Assembly (NCBI GenBank): GCA_008828725.1
Contig: MEHQ01003854.1
Coordinates: forward strand, 1,526,652 to 1,590,651
Length of the DNA stretch: 64,000 nt
Direction of reading: 5' to 3'
From: Saccharina japonica
Lineage: Eukaryota > Sar > Phaeophyceae > Laminariales > Laminariaceae
How positions within the stretch are numbered: position 1 is the stretch's first letter; every line of letters begins with the position of its first letter. Positions 52,061 through 64,000 of the stretch are shown one piece after another. The position numbers were made by a program, and so were the translations under genes. The notes beneath the pieces are model-generated. The model saw only the letters and a list, made by a program, of their open reading frames with translations, ran no database searches and was not told the origin of the DNA.

Positions 52061-52784
52061 CCGAATATACCGTAAATATAATTGTACTCGTATATAGCAA
52101 CAACAAACAGATGGCGGCGGCAACGGCCGACGAAACGGCAATGCCGCCGACCCCATCCCAACCACGTAGCAAGCGGCAGCACAGTTAGCAGCAGCCCCAG
52201 CCCCAGCAAGAACAACAACAGAGCACAGCAGCAGAGGGGCAGAAGCAGCACCTCCAACTTGGACAATGTGCTGCTGCTGTGGGCTCTACTGTATATTTGC
52301 AATTAATTTTGATACAGTCCACGCGTGCCACTAGCTGCCGTCGAGTGCTACGCTTGAAGCCAGTTTTATACCCCAACCTCCAAACTTCGAAACTCGGCAT
52401 ACGGTTTAGATCATCGGCGACCTAGCGTTGTGCCGCTGCCGCTGCTGCTGGTACATCAGTGTTGGAATACAATTAGAGCAGCGATGGATTCGAGATGCCC
52501 GGTTGAAGTCGGTATAGAGGATACATGATACGAGAAATTTCCCAGGCGAGCAGTCGAAGCTTCTCCTACCACACGAAGTTTGCGCAGAGCGTGCCGTAGC
52601 ACCGCTTCGGCATCACCTCGAACCCCAACGGCGCGAGTTGCACATACGATCAGCTATCCTTTCGCTCCGTACTCTCGGTGGTTGTTGTGTTGTGTCTACA
52701 GCCATGCATGGTGGGTGTGTTATGAGTGCGTTGTGTCACTCCATCATAGCCAATAATCAGACGCGTAAATAATGTAGTGAAGTA

Positions 52785-53140
52785 AATCGCCCCGATGGTC
52801 TAGTGGTAACCTCGAACGCTTCTACACCTTGATGTCTGGAGTTCGAACCTCAATCGGATCGGAATTTTGAGTTTAGTTGCAATAAAAAAAATAAAAAAAG
52901 GGAACCAACTACTGTAACTGCTGAGAGCGTCTAGTAGTGCGGGTAGACATAATTCGATGCGAGTTGACCAGGGCAGAAAAAGCTGAAGTCTCCTTGCGAC
53001 AAAATTACAAGGCAAGAACCGTAGTGAGGGAGGAGGGAGAGGAGCCTACGTTGTGACCCCGAATCTGAGTTACGACTAGGGAGGAGAGAGATTGGAAGAG
53101 CGGAGATAATAAATGGGATGGGAAAACTAAAACAAAAATA
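52785..53140 (+). mobile_element. SINE copy between the two minisatellite arrays
   Basis: Head CGCCCCGATGGTCTAGTGGT, B-box GAGTTCGAACCTC (about 52840), body CTGAAGTCTCCTTGCGAC and TGTGACCCCGAATCTGAG, tail AATAAATGGGATGGGAAAAC. Full length. Confidence 0.8.
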
Positions 53141-53199
53141 CTGCTGCTCCCACAAATAAATGCAGAATGTGTGTCCCTATTGCATGCCCGATTCCCCGG

Positions 53200-53735
53200 T
53201 ATCGAGGCCGCACCGGTCAACGCCGGTATTGTGGTCGAGGGTATACCGGTACCCGGGGTATATTTGGGTAGGCGTACCGAACTTACCGAGGTGTCGGGTA
53301 CCGTTATCGGAAAAGTACCGAACTTACCGAAGTGTCGGGTACCGGTATCGATAGAATACCGACCTTACCGAAGTGTAGGGTACCAGTATTGAAAGAGTAC
53401 CGAACTTATCGAAGTGTTCGGTAGGGTATCGAGCCCGGTACCGAACACATACCGGCACTCCCGGTATTGCGATCGAGGGTATACCGGTACGTGGGGTATA
53501 TTTGGACGAGCGTACCGAACTTACCGAAGTGTCTGGTACCGGTATTGGAAACATACCGAACTTACCGAAGTGTCGGGTTCCGGCATTGAAAAAATACCGA
53601 ACTTACCGAAGTGTCGGGTACCGGTATCGAGGCCATACCGAACTTACCGAAGGGTCGGGTACCGGTACATATCGAGAAAATACCCCCGGTATACTTCGGT
53701 ACGTACCCTACCGAACATACCTTTGGACAAGTTAT
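53200..53735 (+). repeat. 41-bp minisatellite, array 2
   Basis: Two further leader-units-terminator modules: leaders at about 53226-53265 and 53470-53510, and a terminator at 53668-53720 (CGAGAAAATACCCCCGG...). It is the same family as array 1 with the two arrays in the same orientation. Confidence 0.85.
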
Positions 53736-53835
53736 ACATTTTAAGAAAACAGTTTGATTTTCAATTTCTGCCCGTCAAAATAAGAGAGAGGTTCAATAAA
53801 AAAGAGTCTCATAAAACGAAAAAAATTCGGAATCC

Positions 53836-54540
53836 AGGCTGAACTTAGATTCCTGTTTCTTATTAGGTGTCCTGTACTGGACTATACTAAATCAGGGTTC
53901 GTCCAAAATGGTGCCTTGTAAAGGGTCCCCTACCACATAATACCCCGTACGTAGAAGGAGCCGAGCGTCCACAGTGCATACGTTTATGATGCGCACCACG
54001 CTTGGTTTTGCTGGTGAATTTTGCTGTTGCGAATGTAACCCCGTTGTTTTTTTTTTTCTAATTTGCAGAGTGTTCGCGACACAATAATCACGAAATCGTA
54101 TTCTAATTTGTGTTTTATGAATGGGCATTCAACCCGGACACTGGATCCGTCCAAATGGCGCTACCCGAATAACCAGGTGTGATTGCACGCACGCATAGAG
54201 GCCTCTGGTACAAGGTACGTGGTAGTGGAAGATCAATGAGCATGATATAAGTACTGGTGGCATTTCACGTATACCATGTAGTATGTATATATGTACATCT
54301 TTGTGCTGCTGCTGTACCGTTGTACGTTGTACACCCGCTGACAAAGGTGCTGTGACGAACCACGGCTGGTTTCGTACCGGTACATACTGTAATACCTGGT
54401 AACACTCATTCTATTTTTGTCAGGCATTTTACCAGTTGAAACCAAACTACTTGAAATTAGTTTGGGATTTGCGTGGGGCACTGCACACGTTTCAGTTACT
54501 TTTTCGGGTATTTTATCTATTCACCCAAAACCATACTCCT
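53836..54540. other. No gene seen
   Basis: Intergenic sequence with short frames only. The pieces CCTGTTTCTTATTAGGTGTC (53850) and AGTACAGGACACCTAACAAG (49463) are inverted relatives, suggesting ends of the same repeat type. Confidence 0.35.
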
Positions 54541-55400
54541 GCAGCGACCACATCTTGCAGGTTCGCACACGCGAATCTCAGAGTCATTCACGCGGTACTA
54601 TCCCGGGGTGGGCGCGCAAGAAGAGCTGTCGCGCACCTTCCCCTCGCGGTCCATGCTATTTATTGTGAAAGCGGCCGAGGTTTCGGCAGACTCGCACCAT
54701 CCCCGCATGCGTTGCAGGCTTGGTGTAGGTGGCACTTATGCTTCCACTGCTTCGATGAAGGTTGTAGTGAAAACAGCAACTACACGACCAGCCATCGTGT
54801 GGCTGGAAAGGTTGGTTGATAGTGGAAACGACCCTCGCAACTACTCGCTCACGGTACTTTCTGTCGGGCACCCGCCGGTGAAATGGTCAGCCTTCCGACG
54901 TCACCAACGTTGGCGTTTATCTTTTTTTTTTTCGCTCCCATTTATGATCTTCGCCCTCATATTATGTCTCCCTCTCTAGTAATAAGGACTACAGTAGATA
55001 TTGATACGACGTACATGAATAATGGGAGCGTGAAAAAACCAAAAGGTTAAAAAGGATGTATTAACAGAAGAAGTTCTCATATGTTGGTATACCCGAGGAC
55101 AGGGGTACCGGTAAGAACTTAGAACTTTGGAGTGGTCTACCTACCCTCCCTCCCGTTGCTTACATGCGTACAAAGTGCGTCCAACGTCCTACCCGACAAG
55201 ACCCCCGGGGAACCCCGTGATACCACTATCCTCTCAGTAGAAGAAGACGAAGGCACCCCTTCGTTCGAAGTCCAAAGCATATTCTCCACTGCTGGCGCCA
55301 ACGGCCGGGGGCTGTTCTCTTTTGCACCACCTTCATTCAGCTTCGCTCGGGCTCCCTGGTGAGCCTCTGTCCGCTCTTTTTGTGCATCTTGTTTCTGTTG
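54540..55400 (-). repeat. Second copy of the LINE 5' region (see 4085-4860)
   Basis: Shares CGGTCCATGCTAT, CGAGGTTTCGGCAG, TGCTTCCACTGCTTCGATGA, AAGGTTGGTTGA.AGTGGAAACGACC and the CCCGAGGAC and TGATACCACTATCC blocks with 4085-4860. A SINE tail fragment (minus orientation, 54921-54985) is inserted in it at a point where the first copy has none. Confidence 0.7.
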
Positions 55401-55862
55401 TGGAATACGTGTGTATTTTCTGCAGGCTATATCGTCTGTTTTTCATTAGGCTCATGCAGTAGTAGTAAAAAACACGCGAATACTCGGGAGGGACAGCCAC
55501 ATACATACATGTCGCTGTGTTTAGCTGGGGAGCGCTTCGTACTTCGCATGGAATCCTGTCGGCATCATGATGGTCGCGTGCGCAGCTTGGCTCTACTAGC
55601 GTTTGAAGATTGATCAATATTATCGTCTTTGCGTTGGGCTGAGTCGTTTTGTGGAGCCTCCTCAGTGCACGGCTGGCCCTCTCTTGAGGAAGCCCCCCAT
55701 AGCTCTCTCGACCTTAGATTTTCAGGGAAGTCAGGCGTTCACGATCGGTTGTACAGACGTTTGTGTAGAGAACGATTATTCTCATATATGGAATACAGCA
55801 GTGTAGTCTAATCTGCGTCAAGGAGTGTCTTGTTTTCTTATGGGAGGACCGGCAGCAGGTTC

Positions 55863-56190
55863 ACCCCGGTAGTCTAGAGGTCAGCTTCAAACGCTACTGT
55901 CAAAAATAGCATTGTTGGTACCCGAGTTCAAATCCTACCGTGCGTGGTGAAAAAATGACTTTATTTGCAAAACTACAAAGGAACTAGCTGCTGAGAGGCG
56001 GAATTTGACATGGTGAGTCGACGAGGGAAGAAAGTGCTGAAACATTCTCGCGATACAAACGCAAGGCAAGTACCGTAGTGGGGAGGGAGGAGAAGCGCCT
56101 TCTTAGTGACCCGGGATCTGAGTTACGACTAAAGAGGGAGAGAGAAAATAAGGGGCGAGATCATAAATCGGATGAAAAAAAACAACTAAT
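55863..56190 (+). mobile_element. SINE copy
   Basis: Head ACCCCGGTAGTCTAGAGGTC, B-box CCCGAGTTCAAATCC, body CTGAAACATTCTCGCGAT and GTGACCCGGGATCTGAG, A-rich tail. Closest in head sequence to the copy at 10797-11275. Confidence 0.8.
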
Positions 56191-58620
56191 ATTGTCGTAT
56201 ACGAGCTGGTTCCAGAGACAGCCAGAGCTTTACGCCTTCGCAACTGTGCGCTTTGGTTTTTGAGAATTGGAAAATGAAACTTGGCAGGGATGTTCGTCAC
56301 AACACGAAGACAAAACTCATGGCTGACCATTTTTGATTTTTGTTTTTCGTTCTTTATGTACGACACTTTTCCATATTTTCTGACTTTTTTTGGCAACTTT
56401 AACTGTTCCTCATGCACAGGTTGTTTTTTTTTTCAAAAAGGCCAGTCACTACGTAGTTGTTTCGTAATTTTGTTGCGCACAACCGTGTCAAATGTTCGTG
56501 TTACAACTCTCGAAAACCAAAGCGCAAAACGATTCCCCTGAGGAGTAAATAGTTCCCTAAGGTGCCAAAATTTCTCCATACATTGTTCTAGTACTTTGGG
56601 AGGCGTTTCTTATAACAGCCCCTCACGGCTTGTAAATCAAAACAAGTGTCACGAACGTCTTCCTCTTGTTGATGCGATTATGTCAACATGTCTAGTGTCG
56701 AATATGTCGACGTACTGACCGATATAAGGCCTAACTTCAAATTATCTTGATTTAACTTTGCAATCGGGAGTCAACCAATTGGAACTACGTGATCGTAGGG
56801 ATGTGGTTCCACTTGTAGAAACCGAAACTACTGGGTCACGATGTAGCACACTAGATCATTCTCTTTCAAGGCGAGCAAAAGCCAAACCATCGAGGCTTTT
56901 GATAAACAATTCTGACCATCTCACCCGCCCAGCTGACAGGTAATTAACAGTAGTTTCTGCGTTTGTAGTTTTCAACGGCCGGGATCGCCACCGCGCCGAG
57001 TATGCACTCAGCACGGGGGTGATTTATCCCGGGCAAGGCCCCCCTGCTTCGGGGCAGGAGGCCTCAACTAATCCAACACTTACTTTAAATGATCGTTGAA
57101 AGCGTACAAAAATACTACAGAAATATCATCCCTATGTGAAATAGCGCATCCCCAAGTAGTACGACAATGTCCATATCTCGCGAACTACAACTCGCACGAC
57201 AAAAATCGCTTCACCGATGTGTTCCCCTTGTTCACGCGGTCGTGTAGATATCTTTAGTGTTGCGAAATACAGCAGTGTATTCCGTTTGTTATTTCTCGAA
57301 GAAGGTGTAATTTTACGCCTTTTCGTGGAACCAGCTCGTACGAGTATATTGCATTGCACATTGTCTGCATTGTCTGCTCTGCGTACTGGATTGCAATGTA
57401 GTATCTCTGTGGCGAAGTTTAGTGTAAACATAACTGGCACCTGGTATATACGATAATCTCTCTATTAAACAGGATGAAAACTCGGCACGGCCATTGGGTG
57501 AAAGGGTGTCGACGGGTAAAAAGAACGGTCGAATGTGAAGAAAACGCACACACGCCTGCCTGCTGCTGCTGTATGTACAATATGAATGCGTACGTATACT
57601 GGTACGAAATATACGAACGAGTACTTGGTACTTGGTACTTGGTACACCACAAAATTTATTTTGAGGCACTAACGATCAAATTTTAGAACAAACATTTTTA
57701 GTTGCGTCTACACCACTGCTGCGCGACAGGACGACAGTAAACAAGCACATACGGACATCGTCGACCGTGCACCTGACACACCAACTGCAAGGATCGATAC
57801 AACAGCTGCAGTGCTGTAGTATACACCGCCTTATCCACAAGAGCCGACCTTTGCAATTGCTTCGTTGCTCGTCGAGCGAGGGCCACGAATTCACATTTCC
57901 GTTTTATTTTTAGATGTCGTTACTCTACTGCTGTACTTATTACCAGGTACGTATTGTCACTGACCTTGCCAGCCGACAGAGTGAGCTTAAACGTCAATCA
58001 CTCATAAAAACTCCGAAAAACGACGTACTCAATTACATTCAGTGTCCAGAAAACTACACTTACTTGCTTGCGCAGTCGCTGGGAAAACGTTTTTTCCTTC
58101 GTAACCCCCTTCAGCTGGGGCAACACTTCTCGCTGGTCATATATGTATGTATACTACTGCTGTATGTACGACGTGTGTGTGTGTGTTCTTCACATTAAAC
58201 CTTCCTTTCTACCCGACGACACGACGTGCGTTACCTTGATTCCTTTGCGGCAATGTTCGTTGCTGGTTTTAGTGTTGTCTCACAGCAGTTTGACGCACAT
58301 TTTTTGTACCTCTCCAGGATAAAAAGTCAGGCCCGACACTACTGGATGCACTGACTGACGTAATTGGGTAAAAAAAGTGGACAACAGACACTTTGCTTGT
58401 ACCTGGTTTACTAAAAACCTCAATAAAACAAATGACGAATGCTACGCACGGTTGAGTTGCACCATGTTTTTCCTGAGAGTTGCACCATGTTTTTCTCGAG
58501 TTCTAACCCAACAACTAATTTTCGAGGAAAACAGAAGTTCTACAGTACTACTACTACTGTATCCGATGAACGAAATTCACAGCCTAAACTAAAGTATACA
58601 ACGAAAAATATTCCATCACA
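56191..58620. other. No gene seen; dispersed repeats
   Basis: Contains the GTCGACGGGTAAAAAGAACG family member at 57470-57560 and the GAGTGAGCTTAAACGTCAAT repeat near 57980. A CTTCACATTAAACCTTCC block near 58185 matches one at about 10833. Nothing coding is recognised. Confidence 0.4.
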
Positions 58621-59030
58621 AAAAAAATGAAATTATTCCGACGATTTGGGCTTGAAGAGCCCTCTCATTCAGAAAACATTTCAGCCCAAAAGTGTTACTT
58701 CTATCGTAGCACGCGTCAAATGTGCCATGATGACGTCGATCAGACGACGCATGCTACGATAGAGGTGCACAAGAGGTGCACCCTATTTTTTCTGAGCTTC
58801 TCACTTTAGGAGCGTCATACCTCACCGAAAAAAATATTTTTTGGAGGAAAACAAAAAGTGCTGCCGGATGAGAAATATCCTGACCGAAGTATACTCTGAA
58901 ACATTATTCGTCACAAAAATGAAAGTCCGACGAATTTGGGTTAAGGAGCCCGATCGTAAAGAAAACGATTCAGCCAAAAAGTGCCACCTCTACCGTAGCA
59001 CGCGTCTGACGGAGAGCTCAAATTGTGTGT
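58620..59030. repeat. Foldback repeat with CTATCGTAGCACGCGTC arms
   Basis: CTATCGTAGCACGCGTC (58701-58717) is inverted at GACGCATGCTACGATAG (58746-58762), giving a 17-bp arm hairpin with a short loop. A second CTACCGTAGCACGCGTC arm follows near 58992. The same units occur near 46873 and 47121. Confidence 0.6.
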
Positions 59031-59109
59031 GTGTGTTTTTTTTTGTATATATAACATGTGTGTATTCTACTACTGCTGTATATCCGACGGAGAGAGCTCA
59101 ACATTGTAT

Positions 59110-60469
59110 TTTTAGTAAACTGGTATGTAATATTGAATTGCCTGGGCTAACCCCAGCCTCGATCTAAATCCCCCATCCTTTGATATCCCGGGGCAGCGAG
59201 AAGAGCTCGTAATTGATTGTGATGTTCAGCTCACAACGGCCAGGCACCAGTAGCGAGTACAGATGATTGGAACAAGCGCTATACATTGTCAGATGGCAAA
59301 AAAAATAATAAGGGCAAATGCCAAAATCAGGTATACCTGATCCATTTGAGCCAACATCAGGTACATACTCAAACGAAGTAAAAACGCGCGCAACGAGCGG
59401 TGTTTTGTCCATGAAAAGCCATGAAGTTTACCAGGGGTATCTTGGGGATAGTTTTGTTTTTAAGCCTGAATATCAGGAGTAAATGTGCGGCCTCCAAAAG
59501 CTTACTATAAATAGTTTCTGTATGGCCCTTCATGTATTCATTCGTTCGTGGATGCTTTCATTGCTTTCGTGATCGCACTCACTCTTACGACGAGCACTTA
59601 CTTCTGTATTGAGTGTTGTACACTATTATATTATAGGTATGCATATAGTACGAAGCCACATTGATAGCATACGAACAACACATCAAGTTAATTTGAGACT
59701 GAACTGCTCGCTTTCCGTACCGTGTCAGCAAGCAGCAGTATCTAATAGCGGGAAGCGGGAAGAGGCCTCGGACGGAATAGCCTCATACCATACAATTTTG
59801 GAAAGAGGCCTATTAATAGCACGTTGTGAAGAATACACCAGTCAGATACCTCGACCATCCTCGAGGAACCGCTTTTGCACGCGGCGGCACGAAATTCCTT
59901 TGCTGTACGAGCGTACGAGCGTACATATATTATTATTGCGAATGCTGAGTCGATCTCGACGCGGCAAACAAACTACAGTCTGTGACCATTGTGCCGTATA
60001 TACCTGGTACGCGGGTATCATATGTTCTGAATGTCGTTCTTGTGGCAGTCGCATGTATATATTAATAGTGTGGGGTGATGTCTTCGTATCGTGGGCGTAT
60101 AGGACACAGTGTACGTATGGCCGCTGGTTGGCTCAAAATGCGCCAAAATCAGTTGGAAGCTACTGTAGACAAAGTAGACAAATCCAGGCGTACCTGACAA
60201 TTTCATGCCAAAATCAGATACGATGTGAGGCTGGCCAATGACAAGCGTCCTAGCGTGTGATTTGTACTTGTTTTTAGAGTTGTACCTGTTTTTGGCACCA
60301 AAGTGACCAGGTATACCTGATTTTGGCTAAAACACACATAACAATAAGAAGGTAGAGAAGTAGCAAATTTGAAATCCGGAAAAACAAGTAATTATTCGAA
60401 TTGCAAAAGACAAATACCGGCTGTAAAAAATTGAGAAAAAATGAGCTGGCGCCCACTACAGATTCTTCT
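59110..60469. other. No gene seen upstream of gene B
   Basis: A 210-codon frame at 59609-60241 has no recognisable domain and irregular composition. TGGCACCAAAGTGACCAGGT and related TACCTGATTTTGGC motifs recur (59325-59345, 60300-60330), suggesting a short repeat. Confidence 0.35.
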
Positions 60470-60703
60470 GCATGGTCAAGGCATGGTGCTCATTAAGTGT
60501 CCCGAACGTCTGCAAATATGCCGACCGGTAAAGACAGCAGTCAGCTTGTCCCCACCCTGTCGTGAAGTACACCTAACCGCCAATGTATCGTTCCAGCCAC
60601 CCTCGCTTATATCTGTTGTGTGTTTTCCACATGCGATTATCGTTTTGTCCGATGTAATACCTTTTATTTTGACGCGAACCCAACATCCAACGTCAGACGC
60701 AAG
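60470..60703 (+). promoter_or_regulatory. Upstream region of gene B conserved with gene A
   Basis: Counterpart of 20699-20915. Similarity begins near GCATGGTGCTCATT and continues into the coding start. TATA-like CTTATATC is at 60608. Confidence 0.5.
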
Positions 60704-63700
60704 ATGGTACGCTTCATCAAGCCGCTGACAGCGGTACTGGCGATGTTATTCAGGTCCACGGCTGTGCATGGTGAGCAAAACAGCTTTACAATTGTTTCAA
60801 TTGCGCACTAGAGCTCGCAAATATTACTGTAGTAGCAAGGCTGCATGATGTTGATACCCCAACTTGCGCCAAGCAAGAAGTTGTTTCCGGCGACCAATAT
60901 CCCGACGAGCGCAACAATCAACCGACTTGACACGACGAGGGCAAACATACAACACGGAACCAAACCGGAACATAACTCCCAAAGGACGCTCGTTGGCGTA
61001 ACCGGTATGTGGTCCGACCAAAATATCCCTCCGGGCCAATAATACAGCTTGGAGGCTACCCAAGCGCTGATATTAATATACGGGTATCTGACGAAATCGT
61101 CTCTATTCATACACCCGCATGTGCGCCTGTCTCTCTGGTATCGATGCAGGTCAAAACACGTGCCTCACTGGTTCGACGTCTCGCTGCACTTTAGGCATTT
61201 CAGAAGTGTGAGTGATGTGGTTTTGAATGTACCCTGTACGTCGGGCACAGAGTCGAGGAGGAACAGGCGGCGTGAAAGTCCCAGCTAACCCCTAGCTCTA
61301 AGTAACACAGTTATGTTTCTACGAAACGTTCCTGCAAACTGGTACGCATGCAACGAGCTAAACTGTGCACTGAGTGCACTTCTAAGGATGGTAAACGCTC
61401 CGCGTCTCGTGGCGTATGTGTCTTGTCCAACCTTGCCTTGTGAATTAGGAGTGCTGTTCTTTCGCTCGATGTTGAGTTGAAGCTGAAGACGTTCGCTTGA
61501 ACAAGGCATGCAGACTTGTCACGCTACTCGAATAATCTAACTTAAATGTATATGCTGCAATATAGGGTCTACAATCAGTAAGACGAATGGCTATTATCAC
61601 CTAATTAATAATTTCTTTTTTCTTTTTATTGTTTCCTTTTTATATTAATATGTCTCTCCTCTCTTATGTTGACAACGCACAGGACGTTGAAATTGTGCAA
61701 TATTGGGGATGCTGACATATCCGCTCTCAAGGCTTGCTTCGATTCCATCGGGCGTGACAACATTGTCAACCTGTGAGTATGACTTTGCTACGGGTGGCGA
61801 GGACTGGCATCGTCATCACTATGACTCATTCCCTCTCAAATGGTGGTGCGAACGCCAACGGACGCGACTGATATATGTATGCATGTAGCGTTAAGCGTTT
61901 CCATCTCCCGACTCATTGTGTACACAGCGTAGACCAGTAACTGCAAACTGATGACAGTGGTATACCATGTGCACTTGGGAACTTCCTGCCAGTACTCGCA
62001 GTCAGCAGAGTTCCCCTCGCCGCTTTTAGTGTGTTCACCAAAGGCCAGTTGCAACCTGCCCACACGTCGGCCGCGTTACGCTTACAAAAATCAGCATTTC
62101 GCATAAAAGTGCCGCTAGCGTGCCCCTCTACCTCCTGTTTGCTTTACAGCTGGCTCTTTCTCCGCCGCAATGCATGCAATTGTGTAGGCGCCTCTCTCCT
62201 GAAACAATATCACAACGCACCATCCGGCTTGTTTGGGCATGTCGGTTCTTTTTTCCACCCCCCTCTCCCCTGGGGACTGGCAGCCTCATCCCTTGAACAA
62301 CGACACATTTCATGGGGAATTTTCAGCATTTCAAACACATTGAGGCGTTTCACTTGTGCACCAGTTATTAAATGCTGTAGTTATCCTGACCACTCGTGCG
62401 GAGTATCTCCGCAAACGTTGTGCATCATTGGTGTCTCGCTCGCGTGATCACGCGACAACGTGGCCGCATCGAGGCAGGAGTCTTCGAGCGTCTAACGTAT
62501 CCGGGGATGCTATACATGAAATAACACAGGTGGTGGAATCCTGAAACAAGTGACGGGGATACATATATGATTGCGGCTTGCCGCACAGCCTCCGTCACGA
62601 GCCTCCCACCCATCAGCGCAGTCGCCAAAACAATGTAGCGAAGAAGCAAAAACAAATCGGAAGGAGGATACGACAATACATAGTAGTGGAGAAACTATTT
62701 TTGGGAAGAAAGATAATACAGTTCCTTTCGGGTATCGTCTGGGAACAAATATAATACACTTCCTTCGGGGTATCGTAGTACCTTCAGTTATTCGTGACAT
62801 TTGGTATGTCCGTGAATCTTCGCTACGTTGCATGAATGATCATCCTCAGGATCCTCGACTACAACGTTTTTGCGACGGTACCTGCAGACCTGTTCGTCAA
62901 TCTTCCTTTTCTGGAAAGTTTGTGAGTGGAGTCTATGCGTGTGCTTTCTCTTTTTTTTGTACTAAAACCAACTGGAACGCAAAAACTGATGAGGTGGTTG
63001 ACTCTTAAGGTGCAGCTGACTCTTGATGACAGCACATTTGTGGCAGGTTTTCCCAAGTGAGGCTCTCCGGTCCTGGACAAGTTCCCCTGTTTGACGCTGT
63101 CGCCGGAACATACAGCTAGCACGCAACAGCGTAACGCCCCTCTCTCTCACGCGATTCGTTTCCTCACAGAACCACATTTATCCTGTATGTCGTTTCGTTG
63201 GCGCTATCGCGTCACCTTAACAGGGGTCTGGCGACAAACTTGATCACGACCATCGAAACTGGCGCCTTTACAGATCTGCCGTCTCTCAGAACGTTGTAAG
63301 TGACAGTACGAATTATGTTCCACTCGATTCGAAGCCACCGGTATGGAACCACGGTGTCACACGTTGCGGGTGCCGCTACAACATTTACTTGACCGTTGGC
63401 GACAAAGTATTCGTTCGCATGATACTTAAAAAACATCGTCGGGTCTACACTTCACCGAACTGCAAGTCTTTTTCCGATGCGTACAGGAGACAGGGGGTAC
63501 TTTGCAACCACCACCCGCTCTACGAATGACAACCATAAAACAAATCAACATGTGGATAGAACTTGGGAAGCTCGAGGTTGTCGGTACCACGGAGAAACAA
63601 CAGAGGCCATGCATTGCCGTAATGAGGAAAGTCAGAAGAAACCGTAAAAACCTGTTAGTGCGAGCATCGAACAATTCACGTGCAGCTATTGTAGCTTACG

Positions 63701-63943
63701 TTTTATCCCCTTGTTGCAAGAGGCTTTACGCAAACACGCGCGAGACCACGTGAACACAACACGCACCTCCAGACTGAATAGTAATGTTGGGGATATCTTC
63801 GTAGCTTCCGGTAACGTGATGCCTGGTATGTCCGTTAATCTCCGCTACGATGCATGTGTTATCACCTTTAGGGACCTTCATTACAACAACCTACACACGG
63901 TACCAGCCGGCGCCTTCAGCAATCTGCCTTCTCTGGAAACCTT
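60704..63943 (+). CDS. Gene B: paralogous secreted LRR protein (partial, continues beyond window)
   Basis: Exons: 60704-60770 (signal peptide MVRFIKPLTAVLAMLFRSTA), 61150-61207 (QNTCLTGSTSRCTLGIS), 61683-61772 (N-cap with CNIGDADISALKACF), 62850-62921 (LRR 1, ILDYNVFATVPADLF), 63224-63295 (LRR 2, GLATNLITTIETGAF) and 63872-63943 (LRR 3, DLHYNNLHTVPAGAF). Phases and splice sites match gene A exactly, and much of the intron sequence is alignable too (for example intron 1 CATGATGTTGATACCCCAAC). The last exon ends at GTGAGTGG, so further exons lie to the right. Because intron sequence is conserved, the pair arose by a fairly recent duplication. The C-terminal domain is unknown from this window. 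Confidence 0.82.
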
Positions 63944-64000
63944 GTGAGTGGAGTCTACGGTTTTCTTGTTTTTTCCCTCGGGTCTTCTTGTACGCAGAAA

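Noticed and set aside
51340..53735. CRISPR-like array or repetitive protein gene
   Set aside because: The 41-bp units are contiguous without unique spacers, the organism is eukaryotic, and the period is not a multiple of three. The long frames here are by-products of a stop-poor repeat.
59609..60241. 210-codon + strand frame upstream of gene B
   Set aside because: No recognisable domain, irregular composition, no splice evidence; probably chance.

Overview
The window looks like nuclear DNA of a multicellular stramenopile, most likely a brown alga of the Ectocarpus type. Genes are split by long GT-AG introns. Leucine-rich repeats (LRRs) are encoded one per exon. TTAGGG-type motifs occur inside the sequence. 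Most of the rest is decayed retroelements, SINEs, MITEs and microsatellites. This attribution is inference from architecture; no organelle, ribosomal or other marker gene is present.

The only well-supported protein-coding genes are two paralogues on the + strand. Gene A (about 20916-46043) can be assembled exon by exon. It starts with a signal-peptide exon, followed by two cysteine-containing cap exons and eleven LRR exons. Nine of the LRR exons are exactly 72 nt, and all LRR exons share the same phase. Next come an LRR C-cap, a Cys-rich linker and a large exon with a GDPHMTG...FDFTG domain like the plant root-cap/von Willebrand factor D-like domain. Every junction agrees in phase and the total is a whole number of codons (about 744 residues, or 704 if the last proposed intron is not used). 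Gene B starts at 60704 with near-identical first exons and runs off the right end of the window.

Inside gene A the LRR exons sit in duplicated blocks that include their introns (24205-25826 with 25827-27560 and a partial third copy near 34600-35330; 27225-28740 with 32398-33860). The duplicated introns carry tandem tRNA-like units and a fragment resembling a Helitron-associated protein, so the receptor-like ectodomain appears to grow by segmental exon-intron duplication. The long introns also hold a decayed + strand LINE (36380-40000), itself interrupted by a (CAG)19-bearing insertion, and a Glu-rich broken ORF.

The left 20 kb is transposon debris: a LINE on the - strand (2640-4240), a tyrosine-recombinase retrotransposon on the - strand (12400-17110) with a nested small element, SINEs, MITEs and inverted telomere-like tracts. 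The 46-60 kb spacer between the two genes holds a Ty1/copia RNase H remnant, several SINE copies, a 41-bp minisatellite with higher-order structure, and LINE debris. No rRNA, CRISPR array, functional tRNA gene or prokaryotic-style operon was seen.
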